The notes below the pieces were generated by a model that saw only the letters and a list, made by a program, of their open reading frames with translations, was not told where the DNA came from and did not search any database. 64,000 bases of DNA, from NCBI RefSeq assembly GCF_030733545.1, contig NZ_JASHIU010000014.1, positions 17,765 to 81,764 on the forward strand, given 5' to 3'. Source of the DNA: Oceanicaulis sp. MMSF_3324. Lineage in GTDB: Bacteria > Pseudomonadota > Alphaproteobacteria > Caulobacterales > Maricaulaceae. Both the position numbers and the translations under genes were made by a program. This document shows, piece by piece, positions 9,434 through 18,959 of the stretch; the first letter of the stretch is position 1; the number at the start of each line of letters is the position of its first letter.

Positions 9434-10327
9434 CTAGAACTCATCCACCATCAGGCTGTCATCGGTAATGCAGCCATCAAGCCGCCAGCCTGCGCCCTCA
9501 TCCTGCGCCAGCAGATCGGTCAGCCAGGGCAATAGCTTCAGGAGACGCTCCTCAAGCTGGAAGGGCGGGTTCACGACCACGACGCCGGCGCCCGCCAGCG
9601 GGCCCTCCTCGCTCAGCTCGCGCACCCACATGTCGGCGCGCAGGAGCTTCTCGCCCTCCAGCCCCTGATCGGCGATCAGCCATTCGGCGAGCCCCACATC
9701 AAAGCGTTCCTGGGCCCACAGATCCTTGAGCGGGCGCCAGAAGATGAAGGTGCCCGTGGGCCAGCGCTCCAGGGCGGATTTGGCCGCCTGGGCCATGAAG
9801 GCCATCTCGTCGCGATGCTCGAAGGGCGGATCGATCATGACCAGACCACGCTTTTCCCGCGGCGGCACAAGCCCCGGCAGGGCGCGATAACCATCCATGG
9901 GCTGGACCTTCACCCGCGCATCGCGGGCATAACGCTGATCCAGTGTGACGGAATCATCCTTGTGCAATTCACACAGATGGATGCGGTCATCCTGACGCGC
10001 GAGCCGCGCCGCGATTTCAGGCGATCCGGGATAAGCGGTCAGCGATGCGCTCTCATTCATCGCCCGCACGACATCAAGATAGGGCGCGAGCGCATCATGG
10101 AGATCGCCGGGAATGTCCGCGTTGAGCACGCGGCCAATACCCGCTTTCCATTCCGGACTGCGACGCGCCTCGTCCCCGGTCAGGTCATAGACGCCGACGC
10201 CCGCATGGGTGTCGATCACGCGGTAGGGCTTGGCTTTCTTGCCCAGATGCTCGAGGCACTGCGCAAGGACAAGGTGTTTGAGGACATCGGCGAAATTGCC
10301 TGCGTGAAAGGCGTGACGGTAATTCAT
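9434..10327 (-). CDS. rlmJ: 23S rRNA (adenine-2030-N6)-methyltransferase RlmJ
   Basis: SAM-dependent Rossmann methyltransferase (297 aa) that modifies A2030 of 23S rRNA. It begins MNYRHAFHAGNFADVLKH, the hallmark N-terminus of RlmJ, which fixes the start at 10327. Motif IV is DPPF in the segment LVMIDPPFEHRDE. The frame is open further upstream but that part is not conserved-looking. It is divergent from the metalloprotease gene; about 147 bases between them hold both promoters. Confidence 0.95.
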   Translation of the reverse strand: MNYRHAFHAGNFADVLKHLVLAQCLEHLGKKAKPYRVIDTHAGVGVYDLTGDEARRSPEWKAGIGRVLNADIPGDLHDALAPYLDVVRAMNESASLTAYPGSPEIAARLARQDDRIHLCELHKDDSVTLDQRYARDARVKVQPMDGYRALPGLVPPREKRGLVMIDPPFEHRDEMAFMAQAAKSALERWPTGTFIFWRPLKDLWAQERFDVGLAEWLIADQGLEGEKLLRADMWVRELSEEGPLAGAGVVVVNPPFQLEERLLKLLPWLTDLLAQDEGAGWRLDGCITDDSLMVDEF

Positions 10328-10474
10328 GAGGCCTCGCTGACGCGTGTTTTCAATTCGAAATGCCGGGGTCTGAACAATTGTGACCAAACTGTAAGAGATC
10401 ACGTCTTTGCTCTCGGCGGTGGTCCAGCCTAGTTTGTCACACTTGTACGGCAATCAAGAGGGGAGGGCTTGGAG

Positions 10475-13042
10475 ATGTCGCAGTTTCGCAGCCTATGGTT
10501 CGCAGCGGCCATCGCAGCCATTTCAGCGGGCGCGCCCGCATTCGCCCAAGACGAGGGCGAAGACGATGAAACGGAAACCATTGAAAGCTTCACCGAAGAG
10601 TTTGAAGCCATCGATGGATTGTTTCCGCTCTATCGCAATCCGGAGAACGGTGATCTCTACATGGAGATCGCTGCCGACCAGCTCGATGACGAGTTTGTCT
10701 ATTTCACCTATGCCGAGGATGGCGCGCCGCGCACCGGCCTGTTCCGCGGCCAGTTCCGCGACAACCGGGTCCTGAGCTTCGCCAAGCATTACGGCGAGAT
10801 CGAGATCAGCGCCGAAAACACCAGCTTCTCGTTTGACCAGGACAACGCCCTGTCGCGCGCCTCGGAAGCCAATATCACCCGCGCGCCGCTGGCCGTGCTC
10901 GACATCGCCGCTGAATCCGAAGGCGATGAAGAAAATGGTGAGCGCTATCTGGTCCAGATCGACTCGCTTCTGAGCGGCGAGGACCTGTCCCAGATCAAGC
11001 CCAACCCGCCGCGCGGACCGGGCGCGGAGAATGCGTTCTCCATGGGTCGCCTGTCCGGTGACCGGACCCGCGTCCTGGATGTGCGCAACTATCCTGAAAA
11101 CACCGATGTTGTGGTGGAGTACGTCTACACCGAAGATTCCCCGCGCAATGGCGGCGGCGCTGAAATCACGGACGCCCGTGCGGTGGCCGTGACGGTCCAG
11201 CACAGCTTCCTGGCCCTGCCCGAAGAGGGCTATGAGCCGCGCGCCGATGACTTCCGCGTGGGGTATTTCGGCCAGCGCGTCACCAATCTGACCGACACCA
11301 CCGTGACGCCGTATGACGACGTCATCAATCGCTGGCGTCTGGTGAAGGAAGACCCGACCGCAGAGGTCTCCGATCCGGTCGAACCGATCGTGTGGTGGAT
11401 CGAGAACACCACCCCGGTCGAGCTGCGCGACACCATTCGCGACGCAGCCCTGACCTGGAACATCGCCTTTGAGGAGGCCGGGTTCTCCAACGCCATCGAA
11501 GTGCGGGTCCAGCCCGACGATGCCGACTGGGATGCCGGCGATATCCGCTATAATGTCCTGCGCTGGACCTCGTCCCCGACCCCGCCTTTCGGCGGCTATG
11601 GCCCGAGCTTCACGCATCCGCGCACCGGCGAGATCATGGGCGCGGACATCATGCTGGAATACGTCTTCCTGACGAACCGCATCCGCTATTCCGAGCTGTT
11701 TGACGTGGCCGGCCTGAGCCAGTGGCTGCCGGCGGACCAGCTGGCGGAGATGACCGGTGAGCCCGTGGTCGAGCATGATCACGACGCCCACGGCGCCATG
11801 TGCAATTTCGCCGAGCACCTGCAAATGGAGACCCTGGCGGGCCTCGCCACGCTGCAGGCGCAGGGCGCAACCACCGTCGAAATCGACGAGCTGATCCGTC
11901 AGTCCCTGCACTATCTCGTCATCCACGAGATCGGCCACACGCTGGGCCTGATGCACAATATGCGCGCCACCTCCACCATCTCTCTGGAAGAGCTGGCCAA
12001 TGGCGAACGCGTGACCGGCTCCATCATGGATTATCCGGCGCTGAACCTGCCGCATAACGACGAAGAGACAGTTCAGTACTCCCAAGAGATCCCGGGACCG
12101 TACGACATCTGGGCGATCAGCTATGGCTACACTCCGGAAGAGGACGCCCTGCCGGCCATTCTGGAGCGCTCGACCGATCCGGCCCTGGCTTTCGGCAATG
12201 ACGCCGACGACCTGCGCAGCCCGGGCATCCACTCCGACCCGCGCGTCATGATCAACGACCTGTCGTCTGATCCGGTGACCTGGGCCGGCGAACGCGTGTC
12301 GGTGATCAACGACACCCTGCGCACCCTGCCCGAGCAGTTCGAGATCGAGGGCGAGACCTATCAGCCGCTTCTGACCAGCTATCTGGTGCTGTCCGGTCAA
12401 CGCTTCGGCGCGGCCAATGTCGCCAGCCGTCACATTGGCGGGATCTACAACAACCGCTCTGTTGTGGGTCAGCCAGGCGCTGAAACGCCCTTCATCCCGG
12501 TCCCGCGCGAAAAGCAGGAACAGGCGCTTGAAGTGCTCGACGCCGCCCTGTTCGGCCCGGACGCGTTCGAGGCGGAAGAGGACTATCTCGACCACCTGCA
12601 GCGTCAGCGCCGCTTCTTCGACCATTTTGGCACCGATGAAGACCCGGCCCTGCACGATCGGGCGTTCACCCAGCAGCGCGCCGTCATGGCTCACCTGCTG
12701 CACCCGAACATGCTCGATCGCATGAATGATGCGCGTCAGTATGGCGGAGATTACCCGGTCGCGGACTATCTGCAGGACCTGACCCAAATGGTCTATGCCG
12801 ACGATATCCGCGGCGAGCCGAACACCTATCGTCAGAACCTGCAGGTTGAGTATCTGCGCAGCCTGATCGGCATTACGGCCAACACCGACTATTCCCCGGT
12901 GGCCCGCTCGGCGGCTCTGGCCTCGATCCAGGACGTAAAGGGCTGGATCGGCCCGGACTGGATGCCTGACCTGACCGGCTCTCGCGAAGCCAAGGCGCAC
13001 CGCGCCCACCTTCGCACGCTGATCAACGCGTTCGAAAACTAG
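10475..13042 (+). CDS. Secreted zinc-dependent metalloprotease (DUF5117/DUF4953 type)
   Basis: Large metzincin-like protease of 855 aa. It has a Sec signal peptide (cleavage likely after APAFAQ, about residue 26) and an acidic linker. An N-terminal domain typical of DUF5117 follows, then the zinc site HEIGHTLGLMHN at about residues 484-495 with a downstream Met-turn SIMDYPA. The long C-terminal part corresponds to DUF4953. The extended HExxHxxGxxH signature gives three His zinc ligands. The ATG at 10475 follows GGGAGGG; a TTG two codons earlier is less likely. It is probably periplasmic or outer-membrane associated. A secreted S10 peptidase follows behind a terminator, so this is a local peptide-degrading cluster but not one operon. 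Confidence 0.93.
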   Translation: MSQFRSLWFAAAIAAISAGAPAFAQDEGEDDETETIESFTEEFEAIDGLFPLYRNPENGDLYMEIAADQLDDEFVYFTYAEDGAPRTGLFRGQFRDNRVLSFAKHYGEIEISAENTSFSFDQDNALSRASEANITRAPLAVLDIAAESEGDEENGERYLVQIDSLLSGEDLSQIKPNPPRGPGAENAFSMGRLSGDRTRVLDVRNYPENTDVVVEYVYTEDSPRNGGGAEITDARAVAVTVQHSFLALPEEGYEPRADDFRVGYFGQRVTNLTDTTVTPYDDVINRWRLVKEDPTAEVSDPVEPIVWWIENTTPVELRDTIRDAALTWNIAFEEAGFSNAIEVRVQPDDADWDAGDIRYNVLRWTSSPTPPFGGYGPSFTHPRTGEIMGADIMLEYVFLTNRIRYSELFDVAGLSQWLPADQLAEMTGEPVVEHDHDAHGAMCNFAEHLQMETLAGLATLQAQGATTVEIDELIRQSLHYLVIHEIGHTLGLMHNMRATSTISLEELANGERVTGSIMDYPALNLPHNDEETVQYSQEIPGPYDIWAISYGYTPEEDALPAILERSTDPALAFGNDADDLRSPGIHSDPRVMINDLSSDPVTWAGERVSVINDTLRTLPEQFEIEGETYQPLLTSYLVLSGQRFGAANVASRHIGGIYNNRSVVGQPGAETPFIPVPREKQEQALEVLDAALFGPDAFEAEEDYLDHLQRQRRFFDHFGTDEDPALHDRAFTQQRAVMAHLLHPNMLDRMNDARQYGGDYPVADYLQDLTQMVYADDIRGEPNTYRQNLQVEYLRSLIGITANTDYSPVARSAALASIQDVKGWIGPDWMPDLTGSREAKAHRAHLRTLINAFEN

Positions 13043-13058
13043 AGCGACACACTTGCCG

Positions 13059-13087
13059 CCGCCCCCGTCTCCGGACGGGGGCGGTTT
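13059..13087 (+). terminator. Rho-independent terminator of the metalloprotease gene
   Basis: CCGCCCCCGTC pairs perfectly with GACGGGGGCGG around a TCCG tetraloop and is followed by TTTGCATTT. It begins 17 bases after the metalloprotease stop codon. Confidence 0.8.
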
Positions 13088-13214
13088 GCATTTGGGGCGG
13101 AGTCATATGTCTGAACTTGACCGGCCAAGCCCCGGCCCTCACAACGTTTCATTATAACACTCGCGCCGGCCTCTGTGTTGGGACGCGAGGCGACTTGGGG
13201 AAAAGGAGACGGAG

Positions 13215-14708
13215 ATGATCCGCACTGCCGCGGCTGCGCTCAGCGCAGCGCTCATGCTCACAAGCCCACTGCTGGCTCAGGACGACACGCCTGAGATTCC
13301 TGAACCGCAACGCTGGGAATCCAGCGGTCAGATCACCGCCGATGGTGAGCGCATTCGCTATAGCGTGATCGCGGGCGAAACCTATCTCGAGGACGAGGAC
13401 GGCACGCCGACCGGCTCGATCTTCTCCACCACCTATCTGCGCGACGGCGTCTCCGATCCGCGCACCCGTCCGGTGGCCTTTATCTTCAATGGCGGCCCGG
13501 GTTCGGCCTCGCTCTGGCTGCATATGGGCGTATTCGGCCCGCAGCGCGTGGTCCTGCCCAGCGACGCACGCGATGATGGCGCCGCGCCGTTCGATCTGCG
13601 TGACAATCCCGAAACCCTGCTCGGTGAAGCCGACCTGGTCTTCATCGATCCCGTGGGCACCGGCTGGAGCCGCGCCCTGGGCGATACCGACCCGGCGGAA
13701 GAGTTCTGGGGCGTGGATGAGGACGCCGCCTCCGTCGCCGCCTTCATTCGCAAATGGCTGACCGAGCACGAGCGCTGGAATTCGCCGAAATACCTTCTGG
13801 GTGAAAGCTATGGCACCACCCGGATCGGCGCGCTAATGCGTCAGCTGGAAGCGGGCTGGAATGATGTCTCGATCAATGGCGTCGTGCTGATTTCCGTCGT
13901 TCTGGACTTCCGTCTGGACGCAACCAATCCGGGCAATGAAATCGGTTATGTCGGCCTGCTTCCCGGCTATGCCGCGACCGCCTGGCACCACAACCTTGTG
14001 GACCGCGCGGCCTGGAACAATGATTCCGAAGCCTTCCTGGACGATGCCCGCGCCTTCGCCACAGACGAATACCTGCCCGCGCTCGTGCGAGGCCATGACA
14101 TCGATCCGGCGCGCAAGGCCGAGGTGATCTCGCGCATGAGCGAGCTGACCGGCCTGTCCGAGCAGTATATCGACCGGTCCGATCTGCGCGTGACTCTGTC
14201 GCGGTTCCGTACCGAGCTGCTGCGCGACCAGGGGCTATCCGTGGGTCGCTTTGACTCGCGCTTCACCGGCGTCGAGCCGATCGGCGTTTCCGACAGCCCC
14301 GAGGGCGATCCGTCCGGCTATGGCATTGATGGCGCCTACACCGCCGCCATGATGGATTATTATACCCGCGTGCTCGGCGTTGACCTGACCCGCCCCTACA
14401 CCACTCTGGGCGGCGTGCGCGACTGGAACTGGGATGCCGGTCCGGGCGGCGGACGCAACAACTATGTCAACGTGTCCGTCTGGCTGGAACGCGCCATGCG
14501 TCAGAACCAGGACCTGCGGGTCCTCGCCACGAATGGCATCTATGACCTGGCGACCCCGTTCTTCGCCACCGAGATGACCTTCAACCGCCCCGGCTATTAC
14601 GATCAGGATCGCATTGAGCTGACCTATTATCCGGCTGGCCACATGATGTATCTGCACCAGCCCTCCATCGAACAGATGGCGCAGGATGTACGCGACTTCA
14701 TCGAGTAA
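13215..14708 (+). CDS. Secreted serine carboxypeptidase, peptidase family S10
   Basis: Alpha/beta-hydrolase exopeptidase of 497 aa. The signal peptide is at residues 1-22 (cut after SPLLAQ). The FNGGPGSASLWLHMG oxyanion segment lies near residue 95, the nucleophile Ser sits in GESYGTTR near residue 197, and the catalytic His is in AGHMMYLHQP near the C-terminus. The usual Asp is probably in the ATNGIYDLATPF region. The start follows AAAAGGAGACGGAG. It is likely periplasmic and may finish peptides released by the upstream metalloprotease; that link is inferred from adjacency only. Confidence 0.93.
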   Translation: MIRTAAAALSAALMLTSPLLAQDDTPEIPEPQRWESSGQITADGERIRYSVIAGETYLEDEDGTPTGSIFSTTYLRDGVSDPRTRPVAFIFNGGPGSASLWLHMGVFGPQRVVLPSDARDDGAAPFDLRDNPETLLGEADLVFIDPVGTGWSRALGDTDPAEEFWGVDEDAASVAAFIRKWLTEHERWNSPKYLLGESYGTTRIGALMRQLEAGWNDVSINGVVLISVVLDFRLDATNPGNEIGYVGLLPGYAATAWHHNLVDRAAWNNDSEAFLDDARAFATDEYLPALVRGHDIDPARKAEVISRMSELTGLSEQYIDRSDLRVTLSRFRTELLRDQGLSVGRFDSRFTGVEPIGVSDSPEGDPSGYGIDGAYTAAMMDYYTRVLGVDLTRPYTTLGGVRDWNWDAGPGGGRNNYVNVSVWLERAMRQNQDLRVLATNGIYDLATPFFATEMTFNRPGYYDQDRIELTYYPAGHMMYLHQPSIEQMAQDVRDFIE

Positions 14709-14733
14709 GCCGCGCACGCAGACCCTCAAAGAG

Positions 14734-14765
14734 AAAGCCCCGGAGCCAGGCTCTGGGGCTTTTTC
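14734..14765 (+). terminator. Terminator between S10 peptidase and apt
   Basis: AAAGCCCCGGAGCC pairs with GGCTCTGGGGCTTT (with one G-T pair) and ends in a T-run. The A-run on the other side means it can also serve the convergent apt gene. Confidence 0.85.
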
Positions 14766-14787
14766 ATGATCGTCCTTGCGAAAGGCC

Positions 14788-15318
14788 CTAGTCGCCTTCG
14801 AACGCCACCAGGCTCGCCACTTTCACGCCATGGCTTTCGATCCGCTTTGCGCCGCCAATATCGGGCAGATCGATGACGAAGGAACAGCCCACGACCTCGC
14901 CGCCCGCTGCACGGATCAGCTTGATGGCCGCCTCGGCGGTGCCGCCTGTCGCGATGAGATCATCCACGATCAGCACGGTTTCGCCCGGCTGGATCGCATC
15001 CTTGTGAATCTCGACTTCGTCGGTGCCGTATTCGAGCTCATAGGACTGGCTGAGCGTGTCATGGGGCAGCTTGCCCTTCTTGCGGATCGGAACAAACCCG
15101 ACGCTGAGCTGGTGCGCCACGGCGCCGCCCAAAATAAAGCCGCGCGCCTCGATGCCCGCCACCTTGTCGATCTTCTTTCCCGCATGGGGAAAGACCATGG
15201 CGTCCACCGCCGCGCGAAAGGCGCCAGCGTCGCCCAGCAGCGTGGTCACATCCCGGAACATGATGCCGGGCTTGGGGTAATCGGGAATGGTGCGAATGGC
15301 GGACTTGATGTGGTCCAT
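14788..15318 (-). CDS. apt: Adenine phosphoribosyltransferase
   Basis: Purine salvage enzyme making AMP from adenine and PRPP in the cytosol. The 176-aa protein has the family N-terminus [18 protein letters not shown] and the PRPP-binding loop [13 protein letters not shown]. The start at 15318 matches family length and has GGAG eight to nine bases before it. The open frame upstream, extending to 15405, lacks similarity. It is monocistronic, between the shared terminator at 14734 and the urcA-family terminator at 15411. Confidence 0.97.
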   Translation of the reverse strand: MDHIKSAIRTIPDYPKPGIMFRDVTTLLGDAGAFRAAVDAMVFPHAGKKIDKVAGIEARGFILGGAVAHQLSVGFVPIRKKGKLPHDTLSQSYELEYGTDEVEIHKDAIQPGETVLIVDDLIATGGTAEAAIKLIRAAGGEVVGCSFVIDLPDIGGAKRIESHGVKVASLVAFEGD

Positions 15319-15410
15319 GGGGTGCTCCGGCTCAAAGATGACAGGCAGGCGCACCCTGCCCTCTGAACGCCAAGCATTGAAGAGCCCGGACACAGCGTCA
15401 AGCACTCCGT

Positions 15411-15449
15411 CCCAAACAAACGGCCCGCCAACTTGCGCTGGCGGGCCGT
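15411..15449 (-). terminator. Terminator of the UrcA-family gene
   Basis: On the minus strand ACGGCCCGCCA pairs over 11 bases with TGGCGGGCCGT across an 8-base loop and is followed by TTGTTTGGG. It lies between the UrcA gene and apt, giving apt its own transcription unit. Confidence 0.75.
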
Positions 15450-15493
15450 CTTGATCGGTGCTGAAGGATCAGCCCGAAAGGTCAGTGCGGGTG

Positions 15494-15820
15494 TTAGCCG
15501 CGATCCGCCACATAGCGGGCTTCACGGGTCCGCTCGATGTGAAGATCGCTCAGACCCTCATGGGACACGGCGCCCACCACATGCTCGACGACGTCAGCGC
15601 GGCAATAGGCTTGCTCGCTGGACTCGATCGCCAGGGCTTCGCAATAGCGCTGGGCTTCGACGTTGAGGCGCTGGTACGCCACGCGAACCGCTTGCTCGGA
15701 CGTCAGTTCAGCGCGGTCCACCGCAAAGGTGAATTCCTGGCTTTGCTGCGCAGAGACTGCGAAAAGGCCTGCAGAGGCCAGAACAGACGCGGCAGCGACG
15801 GTTTTGATCAGGTGCTTCAT
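15494..15820 (-). CDS. UrcA family small secreted protein
   Basis: A 108-aa protein with a Sec signal peptide (cut near AVSAQ, about residue 25). The core FAVDRAELTSEQAVRVAYQRL and the later paired Cys residues resemble UrcA proteins, which are widespread in Caulobacterales and sphingomonads and have no known function. I chose the ATG at 15820 because AGGAG lies eight bases before it; a GTG three codons earlier overlaps that ribosome-binding site. It is expected in the periplasm. Confidence 0.75.
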   Translation of the reverse strand: MKHLIKTVAAASVLASAGLFAVSAQQSQEFTFAVDRAELTSEQAVRVAYQRLNVEAQRYCEALAIESSEQAYCRADVVEHVVGAVSHEGLSDLHIERTREARYVADRG

Positions 15821-15949
15821 TGGGTTCACTCCTCATTATTGACGCGGCCCGCCGGGCCTCTCGGCTTTACGGTCCGCTCTTGGGGCTTGATCCGGTTCAG
15901 TCCTTCTCCAGGGGGGTGAATCCTGCGCGCTGAAGTCTCGTCTCTCGCC

Positions 15950-16300
15950 TCGGTTATCGTTCTGTCACCCAACAGTCATATAAATGTAATACATCTGGAT
16001 ACGGATGAAAAGTGGGGAGCCGATTTAAACTTCACGATTCCCTAAAATGTGTATTTCATTGATATTATTTATACAATCGGGCCGCCTGGCAGACACTTGT
16101 CTCGGAGCTCAGTGTGTGACGTGCTTAAATCTGCTGTTTTCAGAGGCACTTAAATGGCTTCTGATATTTTTTCAGTTTTATGTCATGCTGTTTGCAAGCC
16201 TGTGGATATTTCTTTATTGTCTTCATTATCAATATCTTGTGAAATTTCACGATCTGATTCCAGACCTTGGTCTGGCTCATCATGTCAGCCGCAAGACAAC
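15950..16300. other. AT-rich intergenic stretch without a convincing gene
   Basis: The 636 bases between the UrcA gene and the next minus-strand gene include about 350 bases whose base composition is far more AT-rich than the rest of the window. The left part must hold the UrcA promoter. A 48-codon frame (16153-16299, +) starts ATG with AGAGG seven bases upstream, but its codon use is unlike the neighbours and nothing in the product is recognisable. A longer plus frame at 16047 is no better. It could be a remnant of transferred DNA or a regulatory RNA. Confidence 0.5.
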
Positions 16301-16418
16301 TGAAGCGCCTCAGCGGTCATCGTATCGGTCGGGATGCGTCTGTGGACTTTTGTATCCCGGTTACGCGCTCAGCCGAAGAGAATGGCTCAAACCCGGGCAG
16401 CTGGCCCGCTGAAAGGCC

Positions 16419-16448
16419 GCGAGGGGCGGACAATCGATCACCCCTCGC
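16419..16448 (-). terminator. Hairpin downstream of small secreted protein gene
   Basis: GCGAGGGG and CCCCTCGC form an 8-bp perfect stem with a 14-base loop, eight bases beyond the stop codon at 16457. Only CCTTTC follows on the minus strand, so it is a weak terminator or an mRNA 3'-end stabiliser. Confidence 0.4.
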
Positions 16449-16456
16449 GCACCCCA

Positions 16457-16711
16457 TCAGTACAGATAGCCCGGGCACTGACCGATCAGTTCCGTGTCAT
16501 AGTAAGCCGTCACCTGGCCGGCCACGGGGCCTGACGTGATATAGCCGTTATTGCAGATATCCCGGCGGAAGCCGACCATGTCGGTCTTGCTGGCATCTGA
16601 ATAGAAGAAATAGAAGTACATCGGCTCTGCAGATCCGGCCTGTGATGTCAGGCCCGCCATGGCGCCTGCAGCCAGCGCAGCAGCGCCCAGAACAGCTTTG
16701 TAGTTCAGCAT
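16457..16711 (-). CDS. Small secreted protein, DUF6289-like, copy B
   Basis: An 84-aa protein with a clear Sec signal peptide (residues 1-28, cut near GSAEP) and a mature part of about 55 residues. It shares with its upstream neighbour the pattern YSDASKT, VGF, a single Cys, G-rich turn, Tyr-Tyr pair and the ending IGQCPGYLY. Two Cys remain after processing, so one disulfide is likely. The layout YYSDAxxTxxVG...C...YY...C resembles DUF6289, from memory. The ATG at 16711 has TTGGAGAG upstream; the frame is open further but that portion covers the neighbour antisense. Function unknown; periplasmic or secreted. Confidence 0.8.
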   Translation of the reverse strand: MLNYKAVLGAAALAAGAMAGLTSQAGSAEPMYFYFFYSDASKTDMVGFRRDICNNGYITSGPVAGQVTAYYDTELIGQCPGYLY

Positions 16712-16751
16712 GAAACTCTCCAATTGATTGGGATTTGCGAGGAGCGTCGGG

Positions 16752-17003
16752 CTAGTACAAATAGCCGGGGCACTGGCCGATAACGGAACGCGTATAATAC
16801 TGGGTCGCTGTCCCATGGGCCTGACCCAGAACGACATGTCCGTTGATGCATTGATCGAATGCGAATCCGACCTGCGTGGTTTTGCTGGCGTCGCTGTAAT
16901 AGGTGTACTCATACATGCGCTCGACATCCGGCCACATGGCCATGGATGCCGCGCTCAGAACGACACCGGCCGCCACAGCAGCACCGAAAACTCTGAAAGT
17001 CAT
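16752..17003 (-). CDS. Small secreted protein, DUF6289-like, copy A
   Basis: An 83-aa paralogue of the following gene. It has a signal peptide (about residues 1-24), then EYTYYSDASKTTQVGF, one Cys near residue 51, and the ending RSVIGQCPGYLY that is nearly identical to copy B. Start ATG 17003 follows AGGAGGAG with eight bases spacing. The two genes are 40 bases apart in the same direction and each keeps its own ribosome-binding site. They look like a tandem duplication followed by divergence, with signal peptides differing more than the mature ends. Confidence 0.8.
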   Translation of the reverse strand: MTFRVFGAAVAAGVVLSAASMAMWPDVERMYEYTYYSDASKTTQVGFAFDQCINGHVVLGQAHGTATQYYTRSVIGQCPGYLY

Positions 17004-17219
17004 GAGTTCGTCTCCTCCTCGCGTTTTCACATGGCCTGTCGGTCAATGTGAAAACGGGTGAACACCCCCAAGGGGGCAGGAATCGACGCAGTTTCAGTTA
17101 TCCAGCACCGTCGTGGACGTAACGGAACGCCCCGAAAAGTCGGTGCTGGCTCCCATGCCGGACCAGAATACCCCCATGAGTTGTTTGGTCAACTCACTTG
17201 TGATTGACGACGCCAACAC

Positions 17220-17252
17220 AAAAAACCCCGCCTTCCCGAGGAAGGCGGGGTT
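17220..17252 (-). terminator. Terminator of lysS
   Basis: On the minus strand AACCCCGCCTTCC pairs over 13 bases with GGAAGGCGGGGTT around a 3-base loop and runs into six T residues. It starts 20 bases after the lysS stop codon. Confidence 0.9.
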
Positions 17253-17271
17253 GAGCGTGCTTCTGACAGGG

Positions 17272-18867
17272 CTAGCCCTTCGACAGGTCTTCACCCGCCA
17301 GCGCGCGTTCAATCAGGGTGATGGTGCCCGGCAGTCCATAAAGCGCCGCCAGACCACCAAAGCGCGGCCCCTGGCTTTGTCCCAGCAGCACCTCGTAAAG
17401 CCCTTTGAACCAGTCGCGCAGATTGTCGAACGGCTGGCTTTTGCCCGCGGCATACACCTCGGTCTGGATCAGCTCGGCATCGGTCTCTGCCGGATCCAGC
17501 GCCTTGAAACGCGCCAGCAGGTCTTCCATTGCCGCGCGCTCCATATCGGTGGGCGCACGATAGGTCTTATGCGGTTTGACCTGATCCTCGTAATAGGAGA
17601 GCGCATACCCCGCCAGACGGTCGAGGAACGGGTCGCTCTCCGGCGTCACATCAGGCGCATACTTTGCAATGAAGCCCCACAAGGTCGCCTTGTCATTGGC
17701 GTTCGCGGCCGAGACGAGATTCAGCAAGAGCGAATAGCTGATATCCGCGCCCGCTTTGGGCGGCTCACCATCGTGGATGTGATAAACCGGGTTCTCCAGC
17801 TGCTTGTCTTCAGCCTGTCCCGGATAGGCCCGCAGATGCTGACGGTACTCATCCACGGCCTTGGGGATGACGTCGAAATACAACCGCTTGGCCGTGCGCG
17901 GCTTCTGGAACATGTACATGGACAGGGATTCTTGCGGCGCATAGCTGAGCCATTCCTCGACCGACAGTCCATTGCCCTTGGACTTGGAAATCTTCTCGCC
18001 CTGATCATCCAGGAACAGCTCGTAGACATATTGCACGGGCGCTTCGACTCCCAGGATGCGGCAGATCTTGGAATAAACCGGCGCATTGGCCTGGTGGTCC
18101 TTGCCGAACATCTCGAAATCCACGCCCAGAGCAGCCCAGCGCATGCCGAAATCGGGCTTCCATTGCAGCTTGGTGTTCCCGCCCGTCACCGGCAGGGTGG
18201 TGTCGGTTCCGTCTTCATCTTCAAAGGTGATGGTGCCGGCCTTGGCGTCGATCGCCTTCATCGGCACATACAGCACACGGCCCGTAGTGGGTGAAATCGG
18301 CAGGAAAGGCGAATAGGTCGCCTGACGCTCCGCACCCAGGGTGGGCAGCATCACCGCCATGATGTCATCGAACTTCTCGAGCGCCCGGATCAGCGCGTCG
18401 TCAAACGCGCCTGAACGGTATTCCTGCGTCGCGGAGCGGAACTCGTACTCGAAGCCGAAGCTGTCGAGGAAGGCGCGCAGACGGGCATTATTGTGCTGGG
18501 CGAAGCCGTCATGGGTGCCGAACGGGTCGGGCACATCGGTCAGCGGCTTGCCCAGATGCTCGGCCAGCATGTCCTGATTAGGCAGGTTCGTGGGGACCTT
18601 GCGCATGCCGTCCATGTCATCGGAAAAGGCGATGAGCTTGGTCGGATACTGGTCCTCGGTCAGAACGCGAAAGGCATGGCGCACCATGGCGGTGCGCGCC
18701 ACTTCGCCAAAGGTGCCGATATGCGGCAGGCCAGACGGACCATAGCCGGTCTCGAAGATGACCGCATCGCCCTTGAGCCCGCTCTTCTCCACCCGTTTCT
18801 TCACCAGGCGCGCCTGTTCAAAGGGCCAGGCCTTGGCGTTCTGGGCGAGCGCGGCGAAATCGGTCAT
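17272..18867 (-). CDS. lysS: Lysyl-tRNA synthetase, class I (LysK type)
   Basis: Charges tRNA-Lys. This is the class I, archaeal-like enzyme rather than the class II form: a HIGH-like motif GLPHIGTF is near residue 49 and a KMSKS-like motif [10 protein letters not shown] near residue 290. There is no class II motif. At 531 aa it has the expected length. Alphaproteobacteria typically carry this class, so it supports the taxonomic guess rather than recent transfer. Start ATG 18867 has GGAAAAGAG upstream. It is monocistronic, with its own strong terminator. Confidence 0.95.
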   Translation of the reverse strand: MTDFAALAQNAKAWPFEQARLVKKRVEKSGLKGDAVIFETGYGPSGLPHIGTFGEVARTAMVRHAFRVLTEDQYPTKLIAFSDDMDGMRKVPTNLPNQDMLAEHLGKPLTDVPDPFGTHDGFAQHNNARLRAFLDSFGFEYEFRSATQEYRSGAFDDALIRALEKFDDIMAVMLPTLGAERQATYSPFLPISPTTGRVLYVPMKAIDAKAGTITFEDEDGTDTTLPVTGGNTKLQWKPDFGMRWAALGVDFEMFGKDHQANAPVYSKICRILGVEAPVQYVYELFLDDQGEKISKSKGNGLSVEEWLSYAPQESLSMYMFQKPRTAKRLYFDVIPKAVDEYRQHLRAYPGQAEDKQLENPVYHIHDGEPPKAGADISYSLLLNLVSAANANDKATLWGFIAKYAPDVTPESDPFLDRLAGYALSYYEDQVKPHKTYRAPTDMERAAMEDLLARFKALDPAETDAELIQTEVYAAGKSQPFDNLRDWFKGLYEVLLGQSQGPRFGGLAALYGLPGTITLIERALAGEDLSKG

Positions 18868-18959
18868 CGCGGGTCTCTTTTCCTGCTGAGGGTGAAATCA
18901 AGCAGGCCAAGTAGAACCGGGGAGGGATTTGGTCAACTCATGCCGCCGGTTTTGACGCG

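Noticed and set aside
10523..13009. An 828-codon open frame on the minus strand
   Set aside because: It mirrors the metalloprotease gene, which has a signal peptide, ribosome-binding site and zinc motif; the antisense frame has none of these.
16047..16412. A 121-codon plus-strand frame in AT-rich DNA
   Set aside because: No ribosome-binding site, odd composition, Cys-rich product with no recognisable pattern, and it is out of keeping with its neighbours. Kept only as part of the AT-rich region.
17094..17312. A 72-codon minus frame upstream of the lysS terminator
   Set aside because: It crosses the strong lysS terminator and shows no coding signal.
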